From positions 33,434 to 97,433 of the forward strand of contig SIAM01000002.1 of NCBI GenBank assembly GCA_009691785.1: a stretch of 64,000 nt of DNA, read 5' to 3'. Shown here in pieces: positions 46,274-55,878 of the stretch. Both the position numbers and the translations under genes were made by a program. The notes under the pieces were generated by a model. The model was not told the origin of the DNA, made no database searches, and worked only from the letters and a program-made list of their open reading frames with translations. Within the stretch, counting starts at the first letter, position 1; every line of letters begins with the position of its first letter. The DNA is from Phycisphaerales bacterium. Its GTDB lineage: Bacteria; Planctomycetota; Phycisphaerae; Phycisphaerales; SM1A02.

Positions 46274-46653
46274 GCGCTGATCCTTTGGCCAAGCCATGCC
46301 AACGCCACCCCGCCAACAATACTGAGCGTGATGAACAACACGGCGCCGCGCGCGCGCTTATTTTGCAAGCCTTCCGTGGATTCAATCATGAACGCGCTGA
46401 AGGTTGTGAAGCCGCCAAGGAATCCCGTCAGCAGCACATCAGTGATCAGTTGGGAGTAATCCGCATGCATTTTCAGCAGAAATCCGCTTAAAAATCCAAT
46501 GGCCAGCGAGCCCAGCAAATTGATGCACAGCAATATCTTCCACTGGGGCCAGAGCCGCCCGCGGTCCAGAAAAAAATAAATCAGAAAGCGCGTGGCCGCG
46601 CCTATGCCCCCGCCAAATCCAATCATCAAAGTGGTAACAAACGGCGTTAGCAT
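46270..46653 (-). CDS. crcB: Fluoride channel CrcB, first copy
   Basis: The 127-residue protein has four helices with GFGGGIGAATRFLIYFF, INLLGSLAIGFLSGF and GFLGGFTTFSAFMIES, all CrcB signatures. The track starts with TTG 46674; ATG 46653 gives a more usual N-terminus (MLTPFVTT). It is translationally coupled to the second crcB. The chrA start lies only 25 bases away on the opposite strand, which leaves no room for a fluoride riboswitch upstream. Confidence 0.92.
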   Translation of the reverse strand: MLTPFVTTLMIGFGGGIGAATRFLIYFFLDRGRLWPQWKILLCINLLGSLAIGFLSGFLLKMHADYSQLITDVLLTGFLGGFTTFSAFMIESTEGLQNKRARGAVLFITLSIVGGVALAWLGQRISA

Positions 46654-46678
46654 TTGAAGCGGTGAGTCTACCAATCAC

Positions 46679-47863
46679 ATGAAGTTCAAACGCGTTGGCG
46701 AAATATTTTTCATCTTCCTGCGTCTTGGATGTTTTTCTTTCGGCGGACCAATGGCGCACATTGGATATTTTCAGGAGACACTTGTCACGCGTCGCAAGTG
46801 GATCACGCAATCGCGATTCGCTGACCTTGTCGCACTGTCGCATTTTTTACCTGGACCTTCAAGCAGCCAAGTTGGATATGCAATTGGCGTGGAGCGCGCG
46901 GGCATTGTTGGCGGACTTGCAGCATGGATTGGATTCACCTTGCCCAGCGCTTTGATGATGTACGCCGTGGCCATGACGGTGTTGTATCCAGGCGAACTTT
47001 CAAACGCCGGTTGGTTGCAAGGACTCAAAGCGGCCGCTGTTGCGGTGGTGGCATTGGCGGCAATACAAATGTTTGTCTTGCTTGCGCCAGATTCACGGCA
47101 CAAAATACTTGTAGTAGCCACGGGGTTGCTTAGCTTTTTATTGCGTGACACCATTGCGCAAGCGTGGGTGTTGTTCATTGGCGCGGCGGCTGGCTTGTTC
47201 GCACTGCCGCGCGATGAGCCTGTTGAGTTGGAGTCAGCGCATTCCACCAGCCCAATTTCTAAACGTTTCGCATTGATAGCACTGGCGCTGTTCGCCGCAA
47301 ACTTGTTTGTGACATGGACACCGTGGGCTCTATTTGCGCAGACTGGCTCGCTGGTATTTGGTGGAGGACATGTGGTGCTGCCACTTTTAGAAACACGCTT
47401 TGTGTTCACTGACTTGATTGACGAAAATACATTTCTTGCCGGCTACGGAGTGGCGCAAGCCATTCCTGGACCGCTGTTCACTTTCGCCGCGTTTCTTGGC
47501 GCCACATGCAATCTGCATATCCCGCCAAGCTTTGGAGCGTGTGTGGCAACAGTTGCAATTTTTATTCCAGGATTGCTGCTCATGACCGCGGCGCTTCCAT
47601 TTTGGGACACGCTCAAACACCGCACATGGGCGCGCGGCATGTTGTCTGGCGTGAACGCCGCGGTGGTTGGCTTGTTGTTCGCAGCGCTGATTGGCTCCAT
47701 AGTGCCTGCATTGGTGATCCGTCCGTTTGGGGCCATTGCAGTGGGACCAACAACAATCATGATCTTGATTTATCTGGGGGCGTTCGCCTTGCTGCGGCGC
47801 AAACTTATTCCAGTACCGGCCGTGGTGGTTTTGTGCGCGCTGACGGGCTGGCTGTTGTTGTAA
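46679..47863 (+). CDS. chrA: Chromate transporter ChrA, two-domain form
   Basis: The 394-residue protein has about ten to twelve helices in two homologous halves, as in long-chain CHR transporters. The first half has LRLGCFSFGGPMAHIGYF and LPGPSSSQVGYAIG; the second has GSLVFGGGHVVLPLLE and GVAQAIPGPLFTFAAFLG. ChrA-type proteins export chromate by proton exchange, though many environmental members have other anion roles. It is divergent from the crcB pair. Confidence 0.93.
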   Translation: MKFKRVGEIFFIFLRLGCFSFGGPMAHIGYFQETLVTRRKWITQSRFADLVALSHFLPGPSSSQVGYAIGVERAGIVGGLAAWIGFTLPSALMMYAVAMTVLYPGELSNAGWLQGLKAAAVAVVALAAIQMFVLLAPDSRHKILVVATGLLSFLLRDTIAQAWVLFIGAAAGLFALPRDEPVELESAHSTSPISKRFALIALALFAANLFVTWTPWALFAQTGSLVFGGGHVVLPLLETRFVFTDLIDENTFLAGYGVAQAIPGPLFTFAAFLGATCNLHIPPSFGACVATVAIFIPGLLLMTAALPFWDTLKHRTWARGMLSGVNAAVVGLLFAALIGSIVPALVIRPFGAIAVGPTTIMILIYLGAFALLRRKLIPVPAVVVLCALTGWLLL

Positions 47864-47894
47864 AAACTGCTTGAAAATGCTTGGAAAATTGCGC

Positions 47895-48776
47895 TCAGCG
47901 CGCGGGCTCAATGTGCGCCGTGGCGGTTCCGCCCAGCGCGGCCTCGATATTATTTTCTATTTCACTGGCCACATTGTGCGCGCTTTTTAAATCCATGTCG
48001 GGGCGAAGTTGCAAATGAAAGTCCACCCAATGGTCGCGCCCGCTGTGGCGCGTGCGAACCTTGTGAAATGAAACAATGCGCGGCAGCGGTCCATCCGCGC
48101 GCGCGTGGTCCTTTAAAATTGTTTCAACCTTTGCCAAGTCCGCAAGGTCCTGCTCATCTAGCAAGTCTCCAAGCGCGCGGCGAATAAGTCGATAGCCAAC
48201 AAACCCCACCCACACGGCCATGATCAAGGCAATGATTGGATCAAGAAACTGTTTGTCCGTCCAACGCACAAGCAAAAGTGAAACCACGGCGGCGCCGCTG
48301 GTCCACGCGTCGGAAATCAAGTGAATTCCGTCCGCGTTCAACGCGCTGCTTTTTGTTTTTCGCCCAACTTGAATCAACCACATTCCAACGCCGCCGTTGG
48401 CCATGATGGTGAACGCAAGAAGCAGCAATCCAAAATCAATTTTTTCAACCGCCGCACTGCCCTCTAATAGTTCCAGCGCGCTGCGCACCATGACCACCAA
48501 CATGGCCACGCTGATCATGCCGCCTTCAATGGCGGAACTTAAAAATTCAGCCTTACCGTGGCCATATGGATGCGTTTGATCGGCGGGACGATTGGCCATC
48601 CACACGCTCCAAATCACCAACGCGCTGGCCGCCACATTCACAACGCTTTCCATGGCGTCACCAAAAACAGCGGTGCTTCCAGTGAGGCGCCACGCCGTAA
48701 GCTTTGTAAGCAAAAGCACCACGGAGGTGATCAGCGCGATGCGCGCGGCGCGGTGCTCTAACTTTGCGGTGCTCAT
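47895..48776 (-). CDS. Cation diffusion facilitator transporter
   Basis: From ATG 48776 the protein is 293 residues with six helices. The metal site is suggested by AVFGDAMESVVN (helix 2) and HLISDAWTSGAAV (helix 5). The C-terminal cytoplasmic domain ends with ARHSGRDHWVDFHLQLRP. CDF proteins export Zn, Fe, Mn or similar ions; the metal is not decided by sequence. The track start 48839 lies too far upstream. It is divergent from the Usp gene by 65 bases. Confidence 0.92.
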   Translation of the reverse strand: MSTAKLEHRAARIALITSVVLLLTKLTAWRLTGSTAVFGDAMESVVNVAASALVIWSVWMANRPADQTHPYGHGKAEFLSSAIEGGMISVAMLVVMVRSALELLEGSAAVEKIDFGLLLLAFTIMANGGVGMWLIQVGRKTKSSALNADGIHLISDAWTSGAAVVSLLLVRWTDKQFLDPIIALIMAVWVGFVGYRLIRRALGDLLDEQDLADLAKVETILKDHARADGPLPRIVSFHKVRTRHSGRDHWVDFHLQLRPDMDLKSAHNVASEIENNIEAALGGTATAHIEPAR

Positions 48777-48841
48777 ATGTGAAATGCTACTCCTACACGG
48801 CGTGCATTGGCGTACTATCTTCATCGGAGATCGCATCAATT

Positions 48842-49687
48842 ATGAATCCACTTCGCCTTATCACTGTTGGAACGGACTTCTCGCCACCCGCCGCGACAGC
48901 GCTTGGTTGGGCGGCGGAGTTGGCGCTTGCGCATAAAGCGTCGCTGTTGTTGGTGCACGCGTACACCAAGGACGACCACGGCTTAAGCGAAGATGAAGTG
49001 CGAGTGTGCTTGGCTGGTTTGGCCGCATGTGAAATGGAACGCGGAATTCCCACCGAAGTTCAATTGCTCAAAGGCGCAACCGCGGAAGTTGTGGCAAGGA
49101 TTGCGCGCGACTCTGGCTCTGATTTGCTAGTCATTGGAAGCCGCGGAAAAAATATGCTTAGCCGAATCTTCATGGGTTCGGTGGCTGATTCAACATTGAA
49201 ATTGGCCACCACTCCAACATTGGTTGTGCATCCGTCGGACGCGGTGCGCCCCGTGTCATTCAAAAACTTGCTGGTTGGCGCCGATTTTTCACCCGAAGCC
49301 GACCGCGCCGCGGAGTTCGCCGTGCGTGTTGCGGCGCCATTTGAGAACGCCGAAGTGAGCTTGATGCATTCCACGCAAGTGGCTGGACCATTTGTGGGCG
49401 TGGAAGTTCCAGCCGTACCCATTGTGGAGGCTGGCGAAAGCGACGCCGTTGCGCGCGCGGGCTTATCCGAGCGAACTAAAAAACTTTCGGCTTTCGGTGT
49501 GCGGGTTCAAGGATTGACATGTCCAGGCTCCGCCGTTGAAGTGCTGCTTGATGTCGCTGAAGATCGCAACTCGGATGTGATTGTGGTTGGAACGACGGCC
49601 GCGACTGGCATGAGCAAACTCTTGCTGGGCAGCGTCGCGACGGACTTGGTTCATCGCAGCACGCGTCCAGTTCTGATTGTTCGCTAA
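48842..49687 (+). CDS. Universal stress protein, two Usp domains in tandem
   Basis: From ATG 48842 the protein is 281 residues with two UspA domains. Each has the ATP-binding Gly motif: VIGSRGKNMLSRIFMGSVADS near residue 115 and VVGTTAATGMSKLLLGSVATD near 255. Each also starts with a strand of the LLVGADFSP type. Tandem Usp proteins are common stress-response factors. The track start 48764 adds an implausible N-terminus. Confidence 0.93.
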   Translation: MNPLRLITVGTDFSPPAATALGWAAELALAHKASLLLVHAYTKDDHGLSEDEVRVCLAGLAACEMERGIPTEVQLLKGATAEVVARIARDSGSDLLVIGSRGKNMLSRIFMGSVADSTLKLATTPTLVVHPSDAVRPVSFKNLLVGADFSPEADRAAEFAVRVAAPFENAEVSLMHSTQVAGPFVGVEVPAVPIVEAGESDAVARAGLSERTKKLSAFGVRVQGLTCPGSAVEVLLDVAEDRNSDVIVVGTTAATGMSKLLLGSVATDLVHRSTRPVLIVR

Positions 49688-49702
49688 CGATCGCTTGCGC
49701 GT

Positions 49703-50854
49703 TCAACCTGAAACGGGTTTCGTTGTTTCAACAGGCTTGGTTGGCTCAACCGTTTGCATAGGCATGCTCGCGGGAGTGCTGGCTGGCGTTGTGGGTGCAA
49801 TCGAACCACTGTCAATGTACACATCCAATAATTGGCCGGGCAAAACTTGCGGATTGTCCTGCGTGAAACGATAAATAATTTCCATCACGCGCGTGTCAAT
49901 GCGTTCGGAATTTTCACCCGTCAGCGTGCGCTTGGGAATGACCACCGGAATAGTGCGCACATATTCAATGGGAAACTCCACGATTTTTCCACCGCGTAGC
50001 ACCGCCACGGCCTTGCCTTTGGGATCAAAGCGCCACGCGTCAAGTTCATCCACATCCACGCGAATGTGCAGCGGCGTGAGTTGCCCCACCACCACCAAGC
50101 CATCGCGCATTGCTCCAGCCATTGCAAATTCACCAGGACGAATATTCACACGCAACACGGTGCCATCAATCGGTGACTTCACTTGGCTCTGATCAATATC
50201 GGTTTGCAACATCTGCACTTCCGCTTCGCTCACTTTCGCATCGGCCACCGCCACCGCAAGATCCTCGGGATAGGTGCCCTTCATTATCTTGGCCAACTCC
50301 GCCTTGGCTTCGGCCAAGCGCGATGTGGTGAGATTGATCTCAAACATGCGCGTGGGTCTTTCGTTGGCGCTGATGGCCGTTTGATCCTCCACGGCGTTGA
50401 GGCGTTCAAGCCGCAATGTGGCGTCGTCCAGCGCCGATTGACGTTGCGCGACAATGGATTTTGCGCGATCAACATCCTCAATGCGTGGCATGGATTTCAA
50501 CTGCTCCACCTTGCGATTGGCGACATCGCATTTGGCCTTGGCGGCCGCTAATTGCGCCACAAAGTCGCGCTGATCCAGGGTGAACAAGACAGCGCCCTTC
50601 TTCACCAATTGGCCTTCGATCACCTGCACGCTTTGAACGATGCACGAAATGGAAGTTCCAATGTTCATGATTTCGGTGGCGGGTTCAACCAAGCCACTGC
50701 CGGCCACGCGATTTGAAAACGGACTCTTGGTTGGCTGGCCGCTTGGCGGAGCGTTGGGCGCGGGGCGACTTTGCTTGTAGACCGTGTAACAGGCAAGTCC
50801 AATGCCAACAATCGCGATGATGGGAAGAATGACAAAGCGAATTTTTATTTTCAT
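49703..50854 (-). CDS. HlyD-family membrane fusion protein (DevB-like)
   Basis: From ATG 50854 the protein is 383 residues with one N-terminal membrane anchor, a biotinyl-lipoyl-like domain (GSGLVEPATEIMNIGTSIS), a long coiled-coil hairpin (about 100-230), and a beta-barrel (SPIDGTVLRVNIRPGEF). The C-terminus is Thr/Pro-rich. With the ATPase and permease encoded upstream it makes a DevBCA-type tripartite exporter, which in cyanobacteria exports glycolipids. The ATPase stop lies one base before its start. Confidence 0.88.
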   Translation of the reverse strand: MKIKIRFVILPIIAIVGIGLACYTVYKQSRPAPNAPPSGQPTKSPFSNRVAGSGLVEPATEIMNIGTSISCIVQSVQVIEGQLVKKGAVLFTLDQRDFVAQLAAAKAKCDVANRKVEQLKSMPRIEDVDRAKSIVAQRQSALDDATLRLERLNAVEDQTAISANERPTRMFEINLTTSRLAEAKAELAKIMKGTYPEDLAVAVADAKVSEAEVQMLQTDIDQSQVKSPIDGTVLRVNIRPGEFAMAGAMRDGLVVVGQLTPLHIRVDVDELDAWRFDPKGKAVAVLRGGKIVEFPIEYVRTIPVVIPKRTLTGENSERIDTRVMEIIYRFTQDNPQVLPGQLLDVYIDSGSIAPTTPASTPASMPMQTVEPTKPVETTKPVSG

Positions 50855-50855
50855 T

Positions 50856-51596
50856 TTATTTTTCCTTGGCAAATGCGGCCGCCTGCAGCGCGGCAAGTTC
50901 AACATCGCTGCGCACAATACGCGTGATCAAACCGTCGTCCATATGCGCAATGCGATCAGCGAAATGATAAATGCGTTCGTCATGGGTCACAAGAACAACA
51001 AGCCTATCGGGTCGGCGGCCTTGCTCGCGAATCAACTCCATCACGCGCTGGCCCGTGGCGCCGTCAAGCGCGCTGGTGGGTTCATCGCACACCAAAATAC
51101 TCGGCTCGTGAATTAAACTGCGCGCAATCGCCACGCGTTGTTGTTGACCGCCTGAAAGTTTGAAGGGTCGACTATGCGCGCGATTGTGAAGGCCCACTTC
51201 TGCCAACAATTTCTCCGCGCGGTCCAGGGACTCGGTTCGGTTTTCACCGCGCAAAAGCAGCGGAATAGCCACATTTTCCACCACGCTGATTTGCGGAACC
51301 AAATTGAACTGCTGAAAAATAAATCCAACTTTTTCGCGGCGAAACATGGTTCGCTCTTGATTGGTCATGGCGTCTGGATCCACGCCCGCAAGGCGAAGCG
51401 CCCCGCTACTGCGCGACAAAATCGCGGCAAAAATAGAAATGAGCGTGGTCTTTCCACAACCACTGGGTCCCACCAGCGCAACAATCTCGCCAAAGTTGGC
51501 GGCTAAATCTATTCCTCGCAAAGCCTTCACAGCGGATTCGCCTTCGCCATAGGTCTTGGCAACGCCGTCGCAAAAAATTGCTTGCTGCCCAATCAT
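50856..51596 (-). CDS. ABC transporter ATPase (DevA/LolD-like)
   Basis: The 246-residue protein has Walker A ALVGPSGCGKTTLISI, Q-loop GFIFQQFNLVPQ, signature LSGGQQQRVAIARSL and Walker B LVCDEPTSALD, all of the MacB/LolD/DevA class. It overlaps the permease gene by four bases and is followed one base later by the adaptor gene, so the three genes form one transport operon. Confidence 0.94.
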   Translation of the reverse strand: MIGQQAIFCDGVAKTYGEGESAVKALRGIDLAANFGEIVALVGPSGCGKTTLISIFAAILSRSSGALRLAGVDPDAMTNQERTMFRREKVGFIFQQFNLVPQISVVENVAIPLLLRGENRTESLDRAEKLLAEVGLHNRAHSRPFKLSGGQQQRVAIARSLIHEPSILVCDEPTSALDGATGQRVMELIREQGRRPDRLVVLVTHDERIYHFADRIAHMDDGLITRIVRSDVELAALQAAAFAKEK

Positions 51597-52756
51597 CCGT
51601 TGAACACTTCCTTGGGATCAAGGCGAATCACTTTCCACATGGAAAGTCCGCTGGCGCCAAGCACAATCACTATGACCGCGAATGTTGAAATAATTGGCAA
51701 GTGCCATGTCAATTTGAACGCCAAACGATCACCCGGAATCATCAAGCCAAAGAGCGCCGTGGCGCCAAGGCCCAAACCCAAACCAAGAATGCCCGCCGCC
51801 ATGCCTTGCACCGCCACCATATTTAAAAGTTGCCGACTGGTGGCGCCCATGGCTTTCATGGCGCCGAAGTACCGCAAATTGTCCAGCGTGAAGTTGTAAA
51901 ACATTTGTCCGGCAATGGCAACGCCAACCAAAAAACCCAGCACGATTGCCATGCCAAAATTAATCGGAATGCCTGTCTGCGTCATCCAATAATCAAGGGT
52001 TTTCCAGCTGAATTCCGCTGGTGTGTAGGCGACCAAACCCGTCTGCGCTTGAATGCGTGTTTGCAATTCAAGCAGGTCTTGTCCCGGCAACGCCTTCACC
52101 AGAATAAGACTGAGCGTGCGGCGATTGGCTGGCGCAAAACCAACCGCGCGCAAATACGTTGTGTAAATAGTTGGAACATTTTGAAACGACGGCCGCGTCT
52201 CCGCAATGCCGGCGATAACGGCGCGGCGCTCATTCAACTCCAATTCGTCACCAACTTGCATTGAACGCTTTGGTCCGTTCTTGTCCGCCGTGAGTGGCTG
52301 CAATAATTGTTTGGCCGCGCCGCGGCTCTCAATAAATATCGCGTCGGTCTTTCGCAAGTCCTCAACCCTGCCTTGCAACATGACGGCCGGTACGCCAATG
52401 AGTGTGGCGTCGTCCACTCCAATCACATCGCAAATTTGGCGACCACCATTTGGCAACTTGGCCACCAGCAACCCCTTGAACAGCGGACTGGCCCACTCAA
52501 TTCCGCTGACGCTGCGCACACGGTCAAGCGCCGTCACCTGCATGGGTTTGGTGTCGTCCACAAATTGCATTGTTGGATCGGTCACCCACAAATCGGCTTG
52601 CGGAGTCTCCTCAATCAAGGCGTAGGTGCGGCTCATTAAGCCCACAAAAATGGCTGCTTGCTGCGTAATCAGCAGAGTGGCGAAAGTCAGCCCCAGCAAA
52701 ATTCCGTAGAACTTGGCGCTGTCACCAAACAACATTTTTAAGGCGATCAGGCGCAC
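51593..52756 (-). CDS. ABC transporter permease, FtsX/DevC-like
   Basis: The 387-residue protein has one N-terminal helix, a large periplasmic domain (about 40-260) and three C-terminal helices, the FtsX/MacB/DevC topology. LRYFGAMKAMGATSRQL is the coupling-helix region characteristic of DevC. The GTG start at 52756 stands three bases after the kup stop, so the transporter is probably co-transcribed with kup. Confidence 0.9.
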   Translation of the reverse strand: MRLIALKMLFGDSAKFYGILLGLTFATLLITQQAAIFVGLMSRTYALIEETPQADLWVTDPTMQFVDDTKPMQVTALDRVRSVSGIEWASPLFKGLLVAKLPNGGRQICDVIGVDDATLIGVPAVMLQGRVEDLRKTDAIFIESRGAAKQLLQPLTADKNGPKRSMQVGDELELNERRAVIAGIAETRPSFQNVPTIYTTYLRAVGFAPANRRTLSLILVKALPGQDLLELQTRIQAQTGLVAYTPAEFSWKTLDYWMTQTGIPINFGMAIVLGFLVGVAIAGQMFYNFTLDNLRYFGAMKAMGATSRQLLNMVAVQGMAAGILGLGLGLGATALFGLMIPGDRLAFKLTWHLPIISTFAVIVIVLGASGLSMWKVIRLDPKEVFNG

Positions 52757-52759
52757 GGT

Positions 52760-54721
52760 TTACAACTCCATTTGCACGCCGAATTCAACCACGCGGCTTG
52801 GCGGCAAATTAAAAGTCCGAACACTGTCGGTGGCCACGCTCGACAACGAGGCGAACAACCTCTTGCGCCACAGCGCCATGGGAGAATTGCCCGTGCTTAA
52901 CACCACCACGCGCCGCGCGAAATAGGTGGTGGTTTCTGGATCCCATACAAGCCCGTATTCGCGTGCCTTCTCCAATAATTTTGGAATGTCGGGGCTCTCC
53001 ATGAATCCACACTGCGCCGAAACTTTGTAGAAGCCGTCCGGCATCCATGTCAAACGAATTTGTCTCTGCGGTGGAGCCACGGGCAAATTGATTGACGTCA
53101 CGCTGACCAGCAACACTTGCTGATGCAAGACGTGGCTGTGCTCCACAAATGAAGACAAGGAGAACGGCGTGGAGTTGTTGGTGGCAAGAAACACAGCGGT
53201 GCCTGGCACGCGCGGAACTTCTTTCACCCATAAAGCCGCGAGAAACTCATGAATATTGCTGGATGTCTCCGCGAATTTCTTGCCCAACAAATAGGACCCC
53301 TGCTGCCAGGTGAGCATGATCATGGTTGCGCCAAGCGCGATGGTGATGGTGAACCAACCTCCTGTGAGCGCCTTGATCACGTTGGCGCCAAAGAACAAAC
53401 CATCGATGGTTAAAAAGAATGTGGCCACAACAACAACTTGCCAGCGATGCCAACGCCAACGCCTGCGCGCCATGATGCTGAACAATATGGTGGTGATGAT
53501 CATGTCGCCCGTGACCGCGATGCCGTACGCGCTGCCAAGTTTTTCGCTGCTTGGAAACAAGATCACCGTCATCACGCAACCAACCAGCATGATGAGATTG
53601 ATCGCGGGCAAATAAATCTGACCCTCGGCGTCGCTACTGGTGTGCACCATGCGCAGGCGCGGCAAGTATCCAAGCCGCACCGCTTGTCGCGCAATGCTGA
53701 ACACGCCGCTGATCATGGCCTGACTGGCAATAATGGCGGCGATGGTGGCGATAAGGACCAGCGGAACAATGCCCCAATCGGGCGCCATGCCAAAGAATGG
53801 TCGAAGCGCATGCACTGATTCGTCATCCAAGGCCCCGTGATGGATGAAATCCAACACATACGCGCCTTGTCCAAAGTAATTCAACAAGAGCGAAGGCAGC
53901 ACAATGGCGTACCAAGCAAGTTGAATTGGAAACTTTCCAAAGTGGCCAACATCGGCGTACAAAGCCTCGGCGCCAGTGACCACAAGCACCACGGAACCCA
54001 GCACCGTAAAGGCTTGAAATGGATCGCTTTGAATGAAATACCAAACGTACATTGGATTGACAGCCTTGATGATTTCCGGATTCATCTGGATCTGGTAAAG
54101 ACCCATGGCCGCAAGCAACAGGAACCACGCGACCATGATGGGACCAAAGAATTTTCCAATGCTGCCGGTTCCAAATTGCTGCACCGCGAAGAGCCCGGTT
54201 AAAATAGCCAGCGTAATTGGCAGAATCGCCTGACCAATCCATGCTGGTGGGTTGGGCAGCTCCTTCAAACCTTCCACGGCGCTTAACACCGAAATGCTTG
54301 GGGTGATCAAGCCGTCGCCAAATAAAAGTCCCGCGCCCAACATGGCCAGCAGCACAATGGTGCGCGTGCGCATTCCGCGGCCCTTGTTCAGCGATCTTGG
54401 AATCAGCGACAGCAGCGAAAATATTCCGCCCTCGCCGTGGTTGGTGGCGCGCAGAATCATGAGCAAATATTTCAGATTCACCGTGATCAACAGCGCCCAT
54501 GTCATCATGGACAGAATTCCAAAGATGTATCCCTCATCGATTGGACTGGCGTGGCTGCGATGCTCAATGCAGGCTTTCAGCGCGTACAGGGGGCTGGTTC
54601 CAATGTCGCCAAAGACAATGCCAATGGTCGCCAATGAAAGCGCGGCGGTTTGCTTGGGGGTCAATCGAATCGCATTGTGCGAGTAATGCGGCTCTGAAGT
54701 GTGTGCGGCGTTGTCCTGCAT
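52760..54721 (-). CDS. kup: Potassium uptake protein Kup
   Basis: The 653-residue protein has about twelve helices and a C-terminal cytoplasmic domain. The N-terminal GIVFGDIGTSPLYALKACIEH is the family hallmark, and GEGGIFSLLSLIPR and YADVGHFGKFPIQLAWY are also diagnostic. Kup takes up potassium with protons. It lies 60 bases after holA and directly before the DevBCA-type genes on the minus strand. Confidence 0.96.
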   Translation of the reverse strand: MQDNAAHTSEPHYSHNAIRLTPKQTAALSLATIGIVFGDIGTSPLYALKACIEHRSHASPIDEGYIFGILSMMTWALLITVNLKYLLMILRATNHGEGGIFSLLSLIPRSLNKGRGMRTRTIVLLAMLGAGLLFGDGLITPSISVLSAVEGLKELPNPPAWIGQAILPITLAILTGLFAVQQFGTGSIGKFFGPIMVAWFLLLAAMGLYQIQMNPEIIKAVNPMYVWYFIQSDPFQAFTVLGSVVLVVTGAEALYADVGHFGKFPIQLAWYAIVLPSLLLNYFGQGAYVLDFIHHGALDDESVHALRPFFGMAPDWGIVPLVLIATIAAIIASQAMISGVFSIARQAVRLGYLPRLRMVHTSSDAEGQIYLPAINLIMLVGCVMTVILFPSSEKLGSAYGIAVTGDMIITTILFSIMARRRWRWHRWQVVVVATFFLTIDGLFFGANVIKALTGGWFTITIALGATMIMLTWQQGSYLLGKKFAETSSNIHEFLAALWVKEVPRVPGTAVFLATNNSTPFSLSSFVEHSHVLHQQVLLVSVTSINLPVAPPQRQIRLTWMPDGFYKVSAQCGFMESPDIPKLLEKAREYGLVWDPETTTYFARRVVVLSTGNSPMALWRKRLFASLSSVATDSVRTFNLPPSRVVEFGVQMEL

Positions 54722-54781
54722 TGCGGGTACCCCGAAGGGTGAACGATTCTACCTTGAAATGCTTTGCGATTTCTTTATGGA

Positions 54782-55807
54782 TCAAACAGCGATTTGGCGC
54801 GCCACTTGCACGGCGAACATTTCAAATGTGCGCGCCGAATCAAGCGATGTTCCATTCTTTGTGGACTGATCGGCGGCGATGGCGGCGGCGAACATTTTCG
54901 CGGCAACGCGCGGGTGCACGCGCCGGGCGATGCGTGAAATACTGCCCGCGCTTGGCCCCCACAACTTCAGCGCCTTTGCCACATCGCCTTCATTTTTTCC
55001 GCTGGCAAGCATGCGGCTGGCGTCGTGAATTTTGCGCGTGAGATCAACCAAACTCCAGCCAATCATGACTTCGGGCACGCGGCTTACCGTGAGCAACTCG
55101 TGCAGCAATTGCAATGTCGCCGCGGCGTCGCCCGCAAGAATTGGTTGTTGAATTTCCCACGCTTGCTCCTCGCGGCTGAGTCCCGTGAATTCCTGCACAA
55201 TTTTGCGCGTTATCACCACGTCGGCATCGCCGGGTTGCGCCGCGGCGGACGCAAGCTTGCACAACTCCGTGTCAAGACGCGCCAAGTCGCAGCCAATTTT
55301 TTCTATTAGCAAATCCGCGGCGCTTGATTCAAGCGTGGCCGTGTAGGTTTGTTTGGCTCGTTGCACGCACCAATCGCGCGCCTCTTCATCGCCAGGCGAA
55401 TCGCACTTCAACACGGCGCCAACTTTGGCCACCATCTTGTCAAAGTTTCCGGGTCGCCAACCCGACGCGCTACGCATAAGAAGCGTGGACTCCGCCTGCG
55501 GATTTTCCGCGTAGCGCTCCATGGCGCGGCGGCGATCTTCGCTGCCCATGAACGCCTCCGCGTTGTCCACGATGATTAATTTGTGCGTGGCCAAAAGACC
55601 GAACATGCGCAACTCATCCAGCACCGTGGCTAGCGACGTGGTGGTGCCATCAAAATCAAATCGATCCACGCTGCCGAATTGTTTTTTCAGCTCGGCTTCC
55701 AGCGCGTGCGAGCGTTCCAAACGCAGCAGCGAATCTTTTCCAGTGAGAACCACAACGCGCATGTCGGCGTTGACTTGATTGGTGCTGGAACTTTCGCGCT
55801 TGGCCAT
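54782..55807 (-). CDS. holA: DNA polymerase III subunit delta
   Basis: HolA is the clamp-loader subunit that opens the sliding clamp. The 341-residue protein has the delta pattern: VVVLTGKDSLLRLERSHALEAELK at the N-terminus, SVDRFDFDGTTTSLATVLDELRMFGLLATHKLIIVDNAEAF, and the helical C-terminal domain with GCDLARLDTELCKLASAA. It stands divergent from astB by 71 bases. The identification rests on overall pattern, since delta is poorly conserved. Confidence 0.88.
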   Translation of the reverse strand: MAKRESSSTNQVNADMRVVVLTGKDSLLRLERSHALEAELKKQFGSVDRFDFDGTTTSLATVLDELRMFGLLATHKLIIVDNAEAFMGSEDRRRAMERYAENPQAESTLLMRSASGWRPGNFDKMVAKVGAVLKCDSPGDEEARDWCVQRAKQTYTATLESSAADLLIEKIGCDLARLDTELCKLASAAAQPGDADVVITRKIVQEFTGLSREEQAWEIQQPILAGDAAATLQLLHELLTVSRVPEVMIGWSLVDLTRKIHDASRMLASGKNEGDVAKALKLWGPSAGSISRIARRVHPRVAAKMFAAAIAADQSTKNGTSLDSARTFEMFAVQVARQIAV

Positions 55808-55878
55808 TGCCGCAAGAGTATCTTTAGAGCGCCGCGTGCGGCGAGAAAAATCAACGCGTCATCGCTTACCTTCCACAT

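Noticed and set aside
46654-46678. Fluoride riboswitch upstream of crcB
   Set aside because: Only 25 bases separate the crcB and chrA starts, too short, and no consensus was seen.
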